Shown: piece by piece, positions 21,833 to 33,260 of the stretch
Layout: the number at the start of each line of letters is the position of its first letter
Numbering within the stretch: position 1 is the stretch's first letter
NCBI GenBank assembly: GCA_012845835.1
Contig: JABAKD010000023.1
Coordinates: 27,259,972 to 27,323,971, forward strand
Origin: Undaria pinnatifida
Lineage: Eukaryota > Sar > Phaeophyceae > Laminariales > Alariaceae
Direction: 5' to 3'
DNA length: 64,000 bases
The notes under the pieces: model-generated
Told to the model about the DNA's origin: nothing
The model's database searches: none
Seen by the model: only the letters and a program-made list of their open reading frames with translations
Translations under genes and position numbers: made by a program

Positions 21833-22080
21833 TAAGGCACCCATGACGCTGTTACATAGTTACGTAGAAATACCCATTGCTGTCTCTAGGGTCGTTGTAA
21901 CCCCCCTTTCGCCCCCCCTAGTTGATGAAAAATATGACGGAATGTGGAAGAAGTGCTGTGATGCTGGACGGGGAAATATCCAAGTATGTTGATATTTTTT
22001 GACGAGTTGCACAGGGATGTACACTATCACCCAATATATTCAAGATATATACATTAAATACAATAGACATGTGGCTTTGT
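21833..22080 (+). mobile_element. LINE family A fragments (3' tail, then reverse-transcriptase scrap)
   Basis: At 21,833 the string GTAAGGCACCCATGA...AATACCCAT matches the tail of the LINE copy ending near 31,420. From about 21,925 a separate piece encodes VMLDGEISKYVDI and QGCTLSP in broken frames, matching the reverse transcriptase at 55,860-55,950. Two truncated copies therefore abut. Neither can be functional. Confidence 0.65.
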
Positions 22081-22084
22081 TCCC

Positions 22085-22880
22085 TGCGTTTTCGAGCCCC
22101 AATCCCATTGGACGAGGGCCGCCCGTCCTCGGCCAATTAAGGGGCGAGGCGCGCGCGGCAGAAACTGACCCTCGGGGCAACCCCTTCCCCCCTCCCCCCC
22201 CCCCCCCCCCGTCCCCCCTCCCTCTCCCCCCCCCCCCCCAGTCTCGCGTCATCCGAGGATGATTGGGCCCCATTCCCGGTTCATATATCCTTCCACATAT
22301 TTACAAACCCGACACCTCCGGGACTATAATCCAGTTCTCCCGGGCCGACATCGCCCCGCACGGTGTGGAAACCCCGATTCCACGGGCGGATCGCGGATTG
22401 GCTGGAACGCGTAGAGCGAGGGCAACCTGGGGAGGATAGGACCCCATCCCCGGTTCAGAAAAACCTACGTATCACTTTAACTCCGACACCACGGGGATGA
22501 ACACGGAAGTCCCCAGGGTCGGCACCGCCCCGCACGATGTGGAAACCCCAGTACCGTTGGCCGAACGCTGATTGGCCGGAGCGCGTAGAGCTAGCGCCAC
22601 CGGGAGAGGATAGGACCCCATGCCCGGATCATAAATCCCTCTGTATCTCTACAATTCGAACACCCCGTGAACAAAAACAATGTTCTCCTGGATCGACACC
22701 GCCCCGAACGGTGTGGAAACCCCAATGCCTGTGGCCGATCCTTGTGTTTTCCGAGCCCCAACCCCTTTGGCTGAGGGACCCCCCTCGCCCCTCCTCTGCC
22801 AATCACGGAGCGAGGCGCGCGCGGCAGCATTTTCCCCGCGGGAACACTCCCCAGTCTCGCCGCAGCTGTTCAGCGAGTCC
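22085..22880. repeat. GC-rich tandem array with CCAAT boxes
   Basis: Three units of ~175 bp are anchored by GGTGTGGAAACCCC-like sequence at about 22,362, 22,537 and 22,710. They contain GGACCCCAT.CCCGG, CGACACC and GATTGG (inverted CCAAT). A larger block starting CGAGCCCCAA and containing GCCAAT then GAGGCGCGCGCGGCAG occurs near 22,095 and again near 22,760, giving a second period of ~660. A poly-C tract lies at 22,190-22,240. The layout recalls promoter monomers of some LINEs, but no promoter activity can be shown from sequence. Confidence 0.7.
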
Positions 22881-22959
22881 GGTGACTATAATCTCATCAT
22901 ACTTTAACAGAGTGGAGTGATTATTATCTCATCATACTCGTTAATAGAGTAAATCCAGA

Positions 22960-23560
22960 TGTAAGTTGCTGAATTCAGCGCAACGTTCTCCAACAGCATA
23001 AACCCGCCAACAGCAGCAGCGTTCGGCAGCAAGGAGAAAGGAAGCAAAGCACAACACAACAATCGCATCAACACGATATCCGCTTCCAGTTCGCCGCCAC
23101 AAAACCACCCACACACCGCACGAAACACCCACCCACCGACCACAAGCCGTCCACCCACCAACCAACCCACCCACCATGCTACATCAGTACAGCAGCAAAC
23201 GGATGCGTTGGTTTGTACTTTAATTTCGCCAGAGCGGGCCTGTATTATAGCGGAGAGAAAGGCATACTGTACCTAAGAAAATAACAGCTTGTCTTCTCTC
23301 AGGCACGAAAACACACACCCACGTACGAAACGACCGTCACCTACCCACCCAACTACCCGCCCGCCAACCGATCAACCCGTCCTACCACCAAAAACTCAAC
23401 CCAATATGTGCTACAGCGGTACAGCTGTATGTACACCAGCAAACAGAGTTGTTTGGTCAACCCAATATGCGCTACAGCAGTACAGCAGTATGTGCACCAG
23501 CAAACAGTTGTTTGGTCCGGACTCGGCTTTTCACCATGAAAACACAACCATGGGTATGTT
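22960..23560. repeat. Composite low-complexity repeat, copy 2
   Basis: Contains CCACCCACC tracts, GCAAACGGATGCGTTGGTTT and two direct copies of GTACAGC.GTATGT.CACCAGCAAACAG at about 23,416-23,505. Related to 18,490-18,745. Confidence 0.45.
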
Positions 23561-24009
23561 GCACCCATGACTATCAACTATTTCTTCATTGTTTGAACTT
23601 GCCCCTGGTCCGTTTCAGTTAGTTGTCCGCCCAGATCATTCTCTGTGGTTTTGAAACACAGTAAAAAGGCAGGGTGTACGTATTACTAGTCTACAACGAA
23701 TGCTACGACGTTCCTGTGCAGCCGTGAGCATTTACCAGTCCCGCGAAAAAGGATTGTGCTTGGTCGTCGGACGTGTCTGTAGTTTGAATAACACACCAAC
23801 ACGAAGCCCGCGTTTCTGTTGACCGGCAAACGGCCCAAACAGCAGGGCAGACAGGCACCACAGCGACAGCACGTCTTTCACACCCACCTCTGCTGCTCCA
23901 ACCAGTCTGGGACGAAAGCGAAAATCTTAATGCAACGGTTTCCGTGGATACCATCTACGACCTTCGCTTGGCGCAGCCCAATAAGAAAAACGAGGCGCGC
24001 GAAACGCGC

Positions 24010-24480
24010 TGTTTTTGCGCTTGTATATATTAATGATATGATAGAAGCAGTCGAAGCAACAAAGCAAGGGAGTCCCCATGCGAGAAGATGCGATATCGGG
24101 GTTGACGTTTGCGGGTATTTCGGGGGGTATCGGAAACACCGGACATATTGCAGGATCAGATGGAGAAGACACTAGAGTACACGCGGAAGTGGAGAGTGAC
24201 AGCGAATGTATAATAGTTCGCAGCAGTTGTAAGTAACGAATATAATAGATATCCGGTAACTTTCAATTGGAAGTGGGGAGAAGATGAACTACCGATCGTA
24301 GACAAGTATACGTACACTTTGGCATAGATATCTCAGAGAACTGCTGCTGGGATACGTACACACATAGCGAAGGTATTGGGAATGGGTAAAGCACAAGAAG
24401 CAAGGTGGGTGCGATCCTAACAGACTCGCACCTCGACACTAGGATTAGAATATGGATAACTAAGATTACGTGTGAGCCCT
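24010..24480 (+). mobile_element. LINE family A fragment (downstream of reverse transcriptase)
   Basis: Broken frames read YINDMIEAVEATKQG, then FNWKWGEDELPIVDKYTY and ILTDSHLDTRI. This segment normally follows the YADD motif in the same LINE family seen at 53,930-56,085 and 30,390-31,420. It carries several stops and frame changes and lacks both ends. Confidence 0.65.
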
Positions 24481-24654
24481 GAGCGTGAAGCGGGCCAATT
24501 AACCCAACCCTTGAATCGGTACACTTACTACTCTCCGCTCTACCGCTCGCCACCCGGCCCCTAGCGACCGCACGCCCGTGCCACGCCCTCGCCACACATC
24601 AGACCTCGGTGTTCCCGACGACAGAGCGGCCGACGACTCCCAACTCCGTGAGTG

Positions 24655-25330
24655 GGGGGCATGAAAAGCCTCTCCCGGGGACGGCTCGCGCTCTCCCCCG
24701 TAAGGTGGAGAATCGCAAGAAGGTGCAAATCCCACCCAGCCCCTGCCTCCTACTGCTGTGCTGCCGTTGTGGATTGGTCGGTACGTACTGCGCCACTGCT
24801 GTTATACTGCTGTGGTAGTGTCGCTGCTGCTGCTGCTGCTGCTTGCCTTCTGCTGTACTGCTATGCTGCCGCGCTTTCCCCCGGAAGGTGGAGAATCGCA
24901 AGAAAGTGCAAATCCCACCCAGCTCCTGCCTCCTACTGCTGTGCTGCCGTTGTGGATTGGTCGGTACGTACTGCGCCACTGCTGTTATACTGCTGTGGTG
25001 GTGTCGCTGCTGCTGCATACTGATCTATGCCGTGCGTGGATTTTCAACCACTCTCATATTCCCATATTGAGCCCTAGGTTTCTTTGCATGCCATAGCTGC
25101 GTAGATCGCCAAATTTCTCTGTGGGTCTTTGCAACTTTCAGTTATTTTCCGTGCTTTTTTGTGCTGTTGTACTGCTGTGGTAGTGTCGCTGCTGCTGCAT
25201 GCTGATCTATGCCGTGCGTTAATCTTTCAAAACTCCTATGTTTCCCATATTGAGCCCTTTAGGTTTCTTTGCATGCCATAGCTGCGTAGATAGCCAGGTG
25301 TCTCTGTGGATCTGTGCAGATTTTAGTCTT
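24655..25330. repeat. CTG-rich nested tandem duplications
   Basis: A unit beginning GGTGGAGAATCGCAAGAA and including TTGTGGATTGGTCGGTACGT occurs at about 24,702 and 24,888. A second unit containing CTGATCTATGCCGTGCGT and TTTCTTTGCATGCCATAGCT occurs at about 25,018 and 25,202. CTG triplet runs mark the joints. The open frames here come from triplet composition. Confidence 0.85.
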
Positions 25331-25744
25331 GATTTCCGTTTTTTTGTGTTTTTAAATAATGTATTAACCTTGTACCACGCCGCTTGCAAAGGTGAGTTTC
25401 AACAATTTCATCGGTCGTACTCACAGCTCACAAACCCCTTCAGCTCCGCGTCACCTTTGGACATTTTACGTTTTGGAAAGCTCCACGGCGCAGTGCAATG
25501 TTTTCCCATCTACGCACAACTTACACGGAAACAAGATTTGGCGTGCGAGCAGAGCTACGGCTGTCCAATTTCGAGGCACCCGTGTTGATTATGATCCGTT
25601 TTTGGTTCTCGCTGATCCGTGTTTGGTTCTGGCTCTTTTAGGTTTGACTGCATACACACAACAAGGGCAGCGCAATGTTGACAATTTAGTTGTTCCCTGT
25701 GCCCCATGGATACTCGCTGCACACATACCACACCGTTTGTTTTC

Positions 25745-28700
25745 GCGGCCTTTTGTTTTCAGTACGGCGTACTAAGATGTTTCGTTGTCTTTTAGGAACC
25801 TTGACATGATGAAGTGTGTGTCGTTCATGAGGGTAGTATTTCCTGTACCCGTATCAATGATGAGTTGGCTTGCCTGGCGTTCATATTTTTCCATCGGTCA
25901 TCGTTTTTTCTGAGTTTTCTTCTATCTCTTTATTTAGAGATTTTTGCGTCTTTTCAACCCCCTGGGTGCATACATTTCTATCATGTGTACGCGCGTTCAA
26001 TACGAGTCCCGTGACGTCGTGGTGTGCGTACACGTAGTGCTTATCTGAGGTTACACGTGTGGCCTATAATTTCATTTTTCAGTCGTCTGCCGTTCGAATT
26101 TTTGGGTTCCGCTATGCTGCTGCGCTGCTTTCTCGGCCCAGTGCTTTTATTTATCGTATTGAGATTGTCCAAGTGTTTCTATTGCGGAATCTCAGGCACT
26201 CAGCCTTTTCCGCAACTATCTTTTCCTAGGACGGTCAATACAGAAACAGAAGGAAAACCGGGGTGGTTTCGCTAGCGTTAATATATGTTTTTGCGGCCTT
26301 CTTTTCCAGTACGGTGAACTAAGATTTTTTATCGTCTTTTAAGAACCTTGACAAGATGAAGTGTTTGTTCATTAGGGTAGTATTTCGTGTACCCGTATCA
26401 ATGATGGGTTGGCTTGCCTAGCGTTTGTGTTTTTCCAACGGTTTTATCGTTTTTTCTGAGTTTTTTTTCTTTCATCTTTTTATAGAGAGATTTTTGCGTC
26501 TTTTCAACGCTCTGGGTGCATACATACCTATCTATGATATGTACGCGTTCAAATCGCGTCCCGTGACGTCGTGATGTGCGTACTCGTAGTGCTTATCTGA
26601 GGTTTCACGTATGGCGTACATTTTCATTTTTTAGTCGTTTGCCGTTCCCATTTTTGGGTTCCGCCATGCGGCTGCGCTGCTTTCCCGGCACAGTGCCTTT
26701 ATTTGTCGTATTTAGGTTGTCCAAGTGTTTCGATTGCGGAATCTTAGGCACTGTACCTTTCCCGCAACTATCTTTCCCTAGGACAGTCAGTTCTTAGTTC
26801 AGAAACAGAATGGAAACCGGGGTGATTTCGCTTGCTTTAATTTATGTTTTTGCGGCCTTTCTTATCAGTACGGTGCACTAAGATTTTCCATTGGTTTTTA
26901 AGAACCTCGACATGATGAAGTGTGTCGTTCATCAGGGCAGTATTTCCTGTACCCGTATTAATGATGGGTTGCCTCGCCTGGCGTTTATGTTTTTTCAACG
27001 GTTTTATCGTTTTTTCTGAGTTTTCTTTTATCTTTTTTTTTACAGATTTTTGCGTCTTTTCAACCCTCTGGGTGCATACATGCCTATCTGTGATATGTAC
27101 GCGTTCAATACGAGTCCCGTGACGTCGTGATGTGCGTTCTCGTAGTGCTTATCTGAGGTTGCACGTATGGCCTAGAATTTCATTTTTTAGTCGTTTGCCG
27201 TTCGTATTTTTGGGTTCCGCTATGCTGCTGCGCTGCTTTCCCGGCCCAGTTCCTTTATTTGCCGGGCTTTCTTCGGTAATTTTACCGCAGTAAAATTACC
27301 GCGGTAGAACCACGGTAGTTGGTAAACGGTACGTTACCGTGATAAATCGGAATCACCAATACCATCCAAATCGTTACCAAGCAAATCACGTTCCCCCATT
27401 CCCATCCAAATCGTTACCGAGAACATCATGTTATCCCATTCCCATCCAAACAATTACCGTGCAAATATCGGCATTTCTGTGGTTTCTCGTTACCATCCAA
27501 CCAAATACCGCGCAAACGTACAGTTACCAATTACCGTACAGTAACGTTAATGAGATACCGTGATCACCTCAAATTTGATGCGACCCCCCATCCCGATGGG
27601 TTAGGCGTCAGGTTACGTCAGAACACGTCCTAGGTTCGATTATCTCACCAAAGTTTTTTTCTTTACACATCTACGTATGTAGACTACTATTTTATTTTTT
27701 ACTGGAGTATTTCGCGTATTTTGTATTTTCCTTTTTTTCCAGAATATCAGTTCACAGCTGACGTGTTTCTTAGGTTATTAAGCCAACCAAGCAACAGCAG
27801 CTCAGTGCAAAAGTAAAGATGTTGAAGTGGAGCCGGCGGCAGCGGGCGCGCCTGTAACCTTGACTCTTTGAAGCTAGGAACCGTTGGTAGATTATTGTAT
27901 TATTGCTCTTATCTGGTTGTCGGAATCAAGACATGCTGCGAGTTTTCATTTTGCTTTATGTGTCCATAGAAGAAGGAGGGGGGGGGGGGCGCGTTGGGGG
28001 GCGATATCTTGATTTCTTCACGGTTTGGTTGTTGATTGACGTGGTTGATATTGCTGGCGTAGCTTGGGTCAAGGTTTTGGTTCGTCTTCATCTTCCTTTT
28101 GGCTGCGAGAGTCCGCCGGGCCCGTCTGCCTGTACCATGTAGGACTAAGCTTGCATTATTTGAGGTTTGCAAACATTGGGCCCACGCATGATAGTTGTTG
28201 TTGTTCGGATGTTTGGGCATACGTCGTAACGTGGGCATGCCACGCGCTGTAGAAAATAAAAAAAACGTCCGTTACCGTAGTGGCGGGTTCCTGTACCAAT
28301 GAGTACCAAGGTTGTCCGTTACCATCCAATAATTACCGTGCATTACCGTGGCGGCGGGTTCCTGTACCAATGAGTACCAAGGTTGTCCGTTATCATCCAA
28401 TAATTACCGTGCATTACCGTGGTGGCTGGTTACCGTGGTAAATGATACCAACCTAAAAGAGGCGTACCGAAGAAAGCCCTGTTTATTTGTCGTATTGAGA
28501 TTGCCCAAGTGTTTCGATTGCGGAATCTCAGGCACGCTGCCTTTCCCGCAACTGTCTTTCCTCAGGACAGTCAGTACAGAAACAGAAGGAAAACCGGGGT
28601 GGTTTCGCTAGCGTTAATTTATGTTTTCGCGGCCTTCTTTTCCAGTACGGTGCACTCAGATTTTTCATTGTCTTTCAGGAACCTTGACAAGATGAATTGT

Positions 28701-30060
28701 ATGTCGTTCATCTGTATGTCGTTCATCAGGGTAGTATTTCCTGTACCCGTATCAATGATGGGTTGGCTTGCCTGGCGTTTATGTTTTCCCAACGGCTTCA
28801 TCGTTTTTTTTTAGTTTTCTTTTATCTTTTTGTTTAGAGATTTTAGCTCTTTTCAACCTTCTGGGTGCATACATACGTATCAATGATATGTACGCGTTCA
28901 ATACGAGTTCCGTGACGTCGTGATGTGCGTACTCGTAGTGCTTATCTGAGGTTACACGTATGGCGTACATTTTCATTTTTTAGTCGTTTGCCGTTCCCAT
29001 TTTTGGGTTCCGCCATGCGGCTGCGCTGCTTTCCCGGCACAGTGCCTTTATTTGTCGTATTTAGGTTGTCCAAGTGTTCGATTGCGGAATGTCAGGCACT
29101 GCCTTTCCCACAACTATCTTTCCCTAGGACAGTCAGTTCTTAGTTCAGAAACAGAAGGAAAACCAGGGTGATTTCGCTTGCGGTAATTTATGTTTTTGCG
29201 GCCTTCCTTTTCAGTATACACGGCGTACTAAGAATTCCATCGTCTTTTAGGAACCTTAACATGATGAGATTCGTGTCGTTAATCCGGGTAGTATTTCGTG
29301 GATAGTATACCCGTATCAATGATGGGTTGGCTTGCCTGGCGTTCATGCTTTTCCAACGGTAATCGTTTTTTCTTAGTTTTCTTTCATCTCTTTAATGAGA
29401 TTTTTGCGTCTTTTCAACCCCCTGGGTGCATACATTTCTATCATGTGTACGCGCGTTCAATACGAGTCCCGTGACGTCGTGATGCGCCTAGTGCTTATCT
29501 GAGGTTACACGTATGGCCTACAATTTGCGTGGCAGGTTTAATTCAACCTGTTCAACCACGGGCGGCAGTGCTGATGCAGTTCAAGTTCAGAAAAGAAGCG
29601 GCGTGTGTGTTCATGGTTCCATGTGTGCATCTCGCCAGGGTGTATGTGTTATTATATGCCAATGATGGAAAAAAAATACCATGTTTATCAATGATGGGTT
29701 GGCTTGCCTGGCGTTCATTCTTTTCCAACGGTAATCGTTTTTTCTTAGTTTTCTTTTATCTCTTTATTGAGAGATTTTTTGCGTCTTTTCAACCCCCTGG
29801 GTGCATACATTTCTATCATGTGTACGCGCGTTCAGTACGAGTCCCGTGACGTCGTGATGCGCCTAGTGCTTATCTGAGGTTACACGTATGGCCTACAATC
29901 TGCGTGGCAGGTTCAATTCAACCTGTTCAACCACGGGCGGCAGTGCTGATGCCGTTCAAGTTCAGAGAAGAAGCGGCGTGTATTTTCATGGTTCCATGTG
30001 TGCATCTCGCCAGGGTGTACGTGTTATTATATGCCAATGATGGAAAAAAATTACCATGTT
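25745..30060. repeat. Tandem array of ~549-bp units, split by a hAT element
   Basis: The anchor GCGGCCTT occurs at 25,745, 26,293, 26,852, 28,629 and 29,198. Spacings are 548, 559, 1,777 and 569; subtracting the inserted 1,220-bp element and its 8-bp target duplication from 1,777 leaves exactly 549. Units share CCTTGACA.GATGAAGTGTG, ATGATGGGTTGGCTTGCCTG and GTCCCGTGACGTCGTG. The last part (about 29,525-30,060) carries an extra ~368-bp sub-duplication with TTCAACCTGTTCAACCACGG. No protein family is recognisable in any frame. Confidence 0.9.
27262..28481. mobile_element. Non-autonomous hAT-type DNA element, 1,220 bp
   Basis: The right end reads, inward, CAGGGCTTTCTTCGGTA; the left end is the same with one change (C for A at the second base). 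An exact 8-bp target duplication TTTATTTG flanks it (27,254-27,261 and 28,482-28,489). Eight-base duplication and a CAGGG start are hAT hallmarks. Both subterminal regions are crowded with TTACCGTG/GGTAA motifs, probable transposase-binding sites. No transposase is encoded, so it must be moved in trans. The empty site is preserved in sister units of the surrounding array. Confidence 0.9.
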
Positions 30061-30389
30061 TTGCAATTTCACTTTTGGCGCTAAACGCGCACGTCGAATG
30101 GGATTTTTTTCCCTTCCGGACGGAAATGTCACAGCCACGGACTAGAGCACTTTTCACCCCTTTCACGCGAGATGCTTTTTCCCTCGCCGTTTTCATTTTT
30201 CTTCTGTCCTTTGGGAATTGATGTTTCGTAACCGTCACACTTATACGACATACACATTGCGTTTCCACTTTTCACATTGTACTTTATTCCTTGCGAACAC
30301 CTCCACCTCTTGGTACCCCCATCTCTTTTCGATTTACTCTTTATCTTCACCCTCCAACTTTTATGGAGGGCGGGGGCGCCGCCCGGTCC

Positions 30390-31420
30390 TTGTATGTATT
30401 ATGATTAATGTGATCGTACCAAAGCTAGCGTTTGCAGGAGAAGTATGGGAAGGGAACGCGAATTTCGTAAATCAACTTTAAACAGTGCAGATGACAGCAG
30501 CCAAGCAGATACTGGGATGCTCAAGTACGACGAGCAATATAGTATTAACACCGGAACAAATAGAGACGTGAGTAAGTTGAAATGGCAATATAAGTAAGGA
30601 ATGTGCCAGAAAATATGTTGCCAGCCATAGGTGATAGGGCTTCATGGGAGATACCGAGAAAAGGGTGAGCTGGAATAAGATGGGATGACGTTGTCGAGAG
30701 AATATGAAAGGGCTTAGGAGACCGAGAAGACGTACTGTCCATAGAGGAATTCGGCGGGGACGAAACTCAAGTAAAGGAAAGGATAGCGCTAAGAAACAAG
30801 GTGAAAGAGGAGAAACACTTGAAGATAAACGGGGAGTTGAGGAAGATATTTGAATGAAAACGTATTTGCACGGCCCACTGGACGACGCGATAAAGCTGAA
30901 ACTACGATGTGGTGTAGGGGACCTGGACCTGCAAAAAAGAAGAAAGAGATATACCAATAGTCGCAAGGAGGGGGACGTGGGTGCGTGCATGTCCCCGTGT
31001 GGCACAACATTAGAGAGTAGGACTCATAATATAATGCGAAATATACACGGTGGAATGGGATGTGTTAGTACAGGAGATTGGGAACTTCGATGGATGTGAC
31101 ATGGAAGAGTTTGGTTGGCTAGAGAGTAGCGAGAATGCGATCGCTATCCTAAGAGATAGATGGCGGTTGGCGTTGGTTGGCAACGACGCTGTATTACATG
31201 CCAATCACTGCGTGAGCTAGACAACCGGGGTGCCGTTTTTTCTTGTCATTTTTTGTTGGCGGTCACCAGGATGGTTTTATCGATTAGATCATATTGTGCG
31301 GGGTGGAGAACCATAACTCCGCACAAGAGGAATGGTCGCATCACGCAGTGGTAATATGGTAAGGCACCCATGAGGCAGTTATGTAGTAATACCCATAGCG
31401 GTTTCTGGAACGGCCACACC
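30390..31420 (+). mobile_element. LINE family A, 3' third
   Basis: Broken frames read INVIVPKLAFAGEVWEGNA, MTAAKQILGCSSTTSN, MKTYLHGPLDDAIKLKLR and VGDLDLQKRRKRYT. A Cys/His segment (ACMSPCGTT) follows, then a tail GTAAGGCACCCATGAGGC near 31,360. This is the C-terminal region after the reverse transcriptase of the same family as the 53.9-kb copy. Many stops; 5'-truncated as is usual for LINEs. Confidence 0.75.
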
Positions 31421-31504
31421 AGAAAACAAAGTACTTAATTGCGCTGTCATCCAAAAGCAAGAAAGTGCACAAGGTGCTGTAGTCCGCCTTACGTGCGGTT
31501 CTTG

Positions 31505-31695
31505 CAAGGATCCAGTTCAACCTTCATGCGACTCGCCGAACACCTCACGGCGGTTCGCGCTTAGTGCAAGCAATGTCTGCCTGGTTGGTGAAAACCTGAC
31601 GTGCTCCGTCCCGACATAGTAGGGGTGCCAGGGTCTATGGTCATACGACTTCGGGCATGCACGAACTGAGTACCCCCCCCCCCCCCCCGCTCGCA
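31505..31695 (-). repeat. Dispersed ~185-bp repeat X, copy 1
   Basis: The minus strand begins with a G run and ACTCAGTTCGTGCATGCCCG. It continues TATGACCATAGACCCTGGC, CGGGACGGAGCACGTCAGG and GGTGTTCGGCGAGTCGCATG. A second copy in the opposite orientation is at 50,262-50,465. The family is not recognised. Strong conservation over ~170 bases between two distant copies suggests a recently active SINE or a structured RNA-derived repeat. Confidence 0.75.
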
Positions 31696-32044
31696 CGCGC
31701 GCGCATTGATGTCGTGGCAGTGGTGCATCCTTCGTTTGTCGCGCTGCGTCTCCTCTCTTCGTAACATGCATATCCGTATGAAAATCTTTGCTCCGTCACC
31801 GAACCCTCTGCATCACCTGTCGGCCTTGTTTGCTAATTCGTGCGATCTCTCAGACGTGATGCGGAACACGTGTAGATCGTTTGTTTGGTACCCCAGGCAG
31901 CCCTTCTCCTGCCTAACGATGCAGCCTTTGCCCTTAACCAGCTCCCAAAATATTCTCCTCCTCGGCGGGTGCTCATCTCCAGTATATCCAACGATACCCC
32001 CGTAAAATATCCGACACCTGCTTTCGCCTTAAGACCTGCTATTA

Positions 32045-32503
32045 CGGGAAACTTAATTTATTGCTCTCAGAACTGAGTTCTGGGCCGATTATACCAGTTT
32101 TACTCTGCTGGACTGTCGAAAATACCGATACACTCTTCAAGATCCATCACGTAGTTTTCCGAGGGTTTTCTGGAGCAGTTGTCCGTTTCTCCAGGGTCTC
32201 GTTTTGATCATTGGCGCAACAAATCAGGTTTCAGAAATATGGAATGTTGCTCAAAACTGGGGCCAAAAATACTGGATTTTCGAGGATATTTGGCTTAAAG
32301 TCATGAGGTCGTCAGAAGTGGCAAATTGGACGAACAGACAAATTATGAGTCTGGAGAAACGGATAAGTGCGTCAGAAAGCGCTCGGAAAACTACGGGCAG
32401 CATTCTGAAGAATCTTTAGGTGTTTTTGGTCGTCCCGCCGGTAAACCGCGTATGATCAACCAAAAATCTCAGTTCTGAGGGCCCTAAAAAAAATTCCCAT
32501 TAT
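32045..32503. mobile_element. Foldback (long-hairpin) MITE-like element
   Basis: The palindrome CTCAGAACTGAG at 32,066-32,077 is mirrored by CTCAGTTCTGAG at 32,468-32,479. The block CGTAGTTTTCCGAG starts 84 bases inside the left mark, and its complement starts exactly 84 bases inside the right mark. GTTTCTCCAG (32,184) pairs with CTGGAGAAAC (32,351). The two arms thus pair in register for about 130 bp around a ~160-bp loop. GGGAA/TTCCC marks the probable ends. No coding capacity. Confidence 0.75.
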
Positions 32504-32954
32504 AGTTGGTATAACTCCTTCGAAGCCTGTGCGTCTTGAAAATCGCGGTGACGTAGTGTAGAGTCTGGTCGTCGCACATCCTTTGATTGTGTACGCATGT
32601 TGCCTGCTTTCGACTTCGTGCGCAAGCGCATCCGTTGATGCAGCAGTCTGATATTAAAAGATCCGGCGCTGTTTGACTATATAGGCCACCCTCTTACAGG
32701 TACGAGTCGTATGTCTACTAGACAGGTTCCACGTTGGTCACTCATTTGTGTTATATAAACTCTTATATTTATCCCACTAGCTACGGATAGCACTGAGCGC
32801 GAGGCGCGTATAAATGCGGTTCAACATCCCCTTGTTCCTTTACGCACACGTCTTCCGAGGCATGCGAAACCCCTTTTTACATTTTCCGTATCCTAGATCC
32901 TCTACCTTGTTAGCCCCTCAGGACAATGCCGTGACACTAACTAGCCCGTCCTAA

Positions 32955-33260
32955 TGAGCCGTATATGCAGAAACTTGGCAGATAACACTAGCCCATCCTC
33001 GTGAGCCGTATATGCAGAAACTTGGCAGATTCGGGGGAGCACCGGTCCACGGTCTAGAACATTACTCAAAAATGCGACTCTTCAAAACCCACTCCCACAC
33101 CTATACCTTGCGAGGCTACGGAGCCTCAGGGAAAAGGCGAAGGCAGAATACCGAGAATGTAACACTGAAAACGGGAGACGGAGTGCACAAAACCCAGCGG
33201 CAATGGCGGAATCGACACACGCCTGAGCTATCGCTTGCCTCAGACGAACACGGGGAATAG
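32955..33260 (+). repeat. Dispersed repeat related to 20,370-20,480
   Basis: A 58-bp block containing GAGCCGTATATGCAGAAACT is tandemly repeated at about 32,957 and 33,008. The following CTCTTCAAAACCCACTCCCA matches 20,450-20,475. Non-coding. Confidence 0.45.

Noticed and set aside
30478-31005. 175-codon minus-strand open frame
   Set aside because: It is the antisense of the LINE family A C-terminal region, which is clearly recognisable on the plus strand.
31505-31695. 5S rRNA or other known structured RNA gene
   Set aside because: Conserved internal elements of 5S, U6, tRNA and SRP RNA could not be placed; kept as an unknown repeat.
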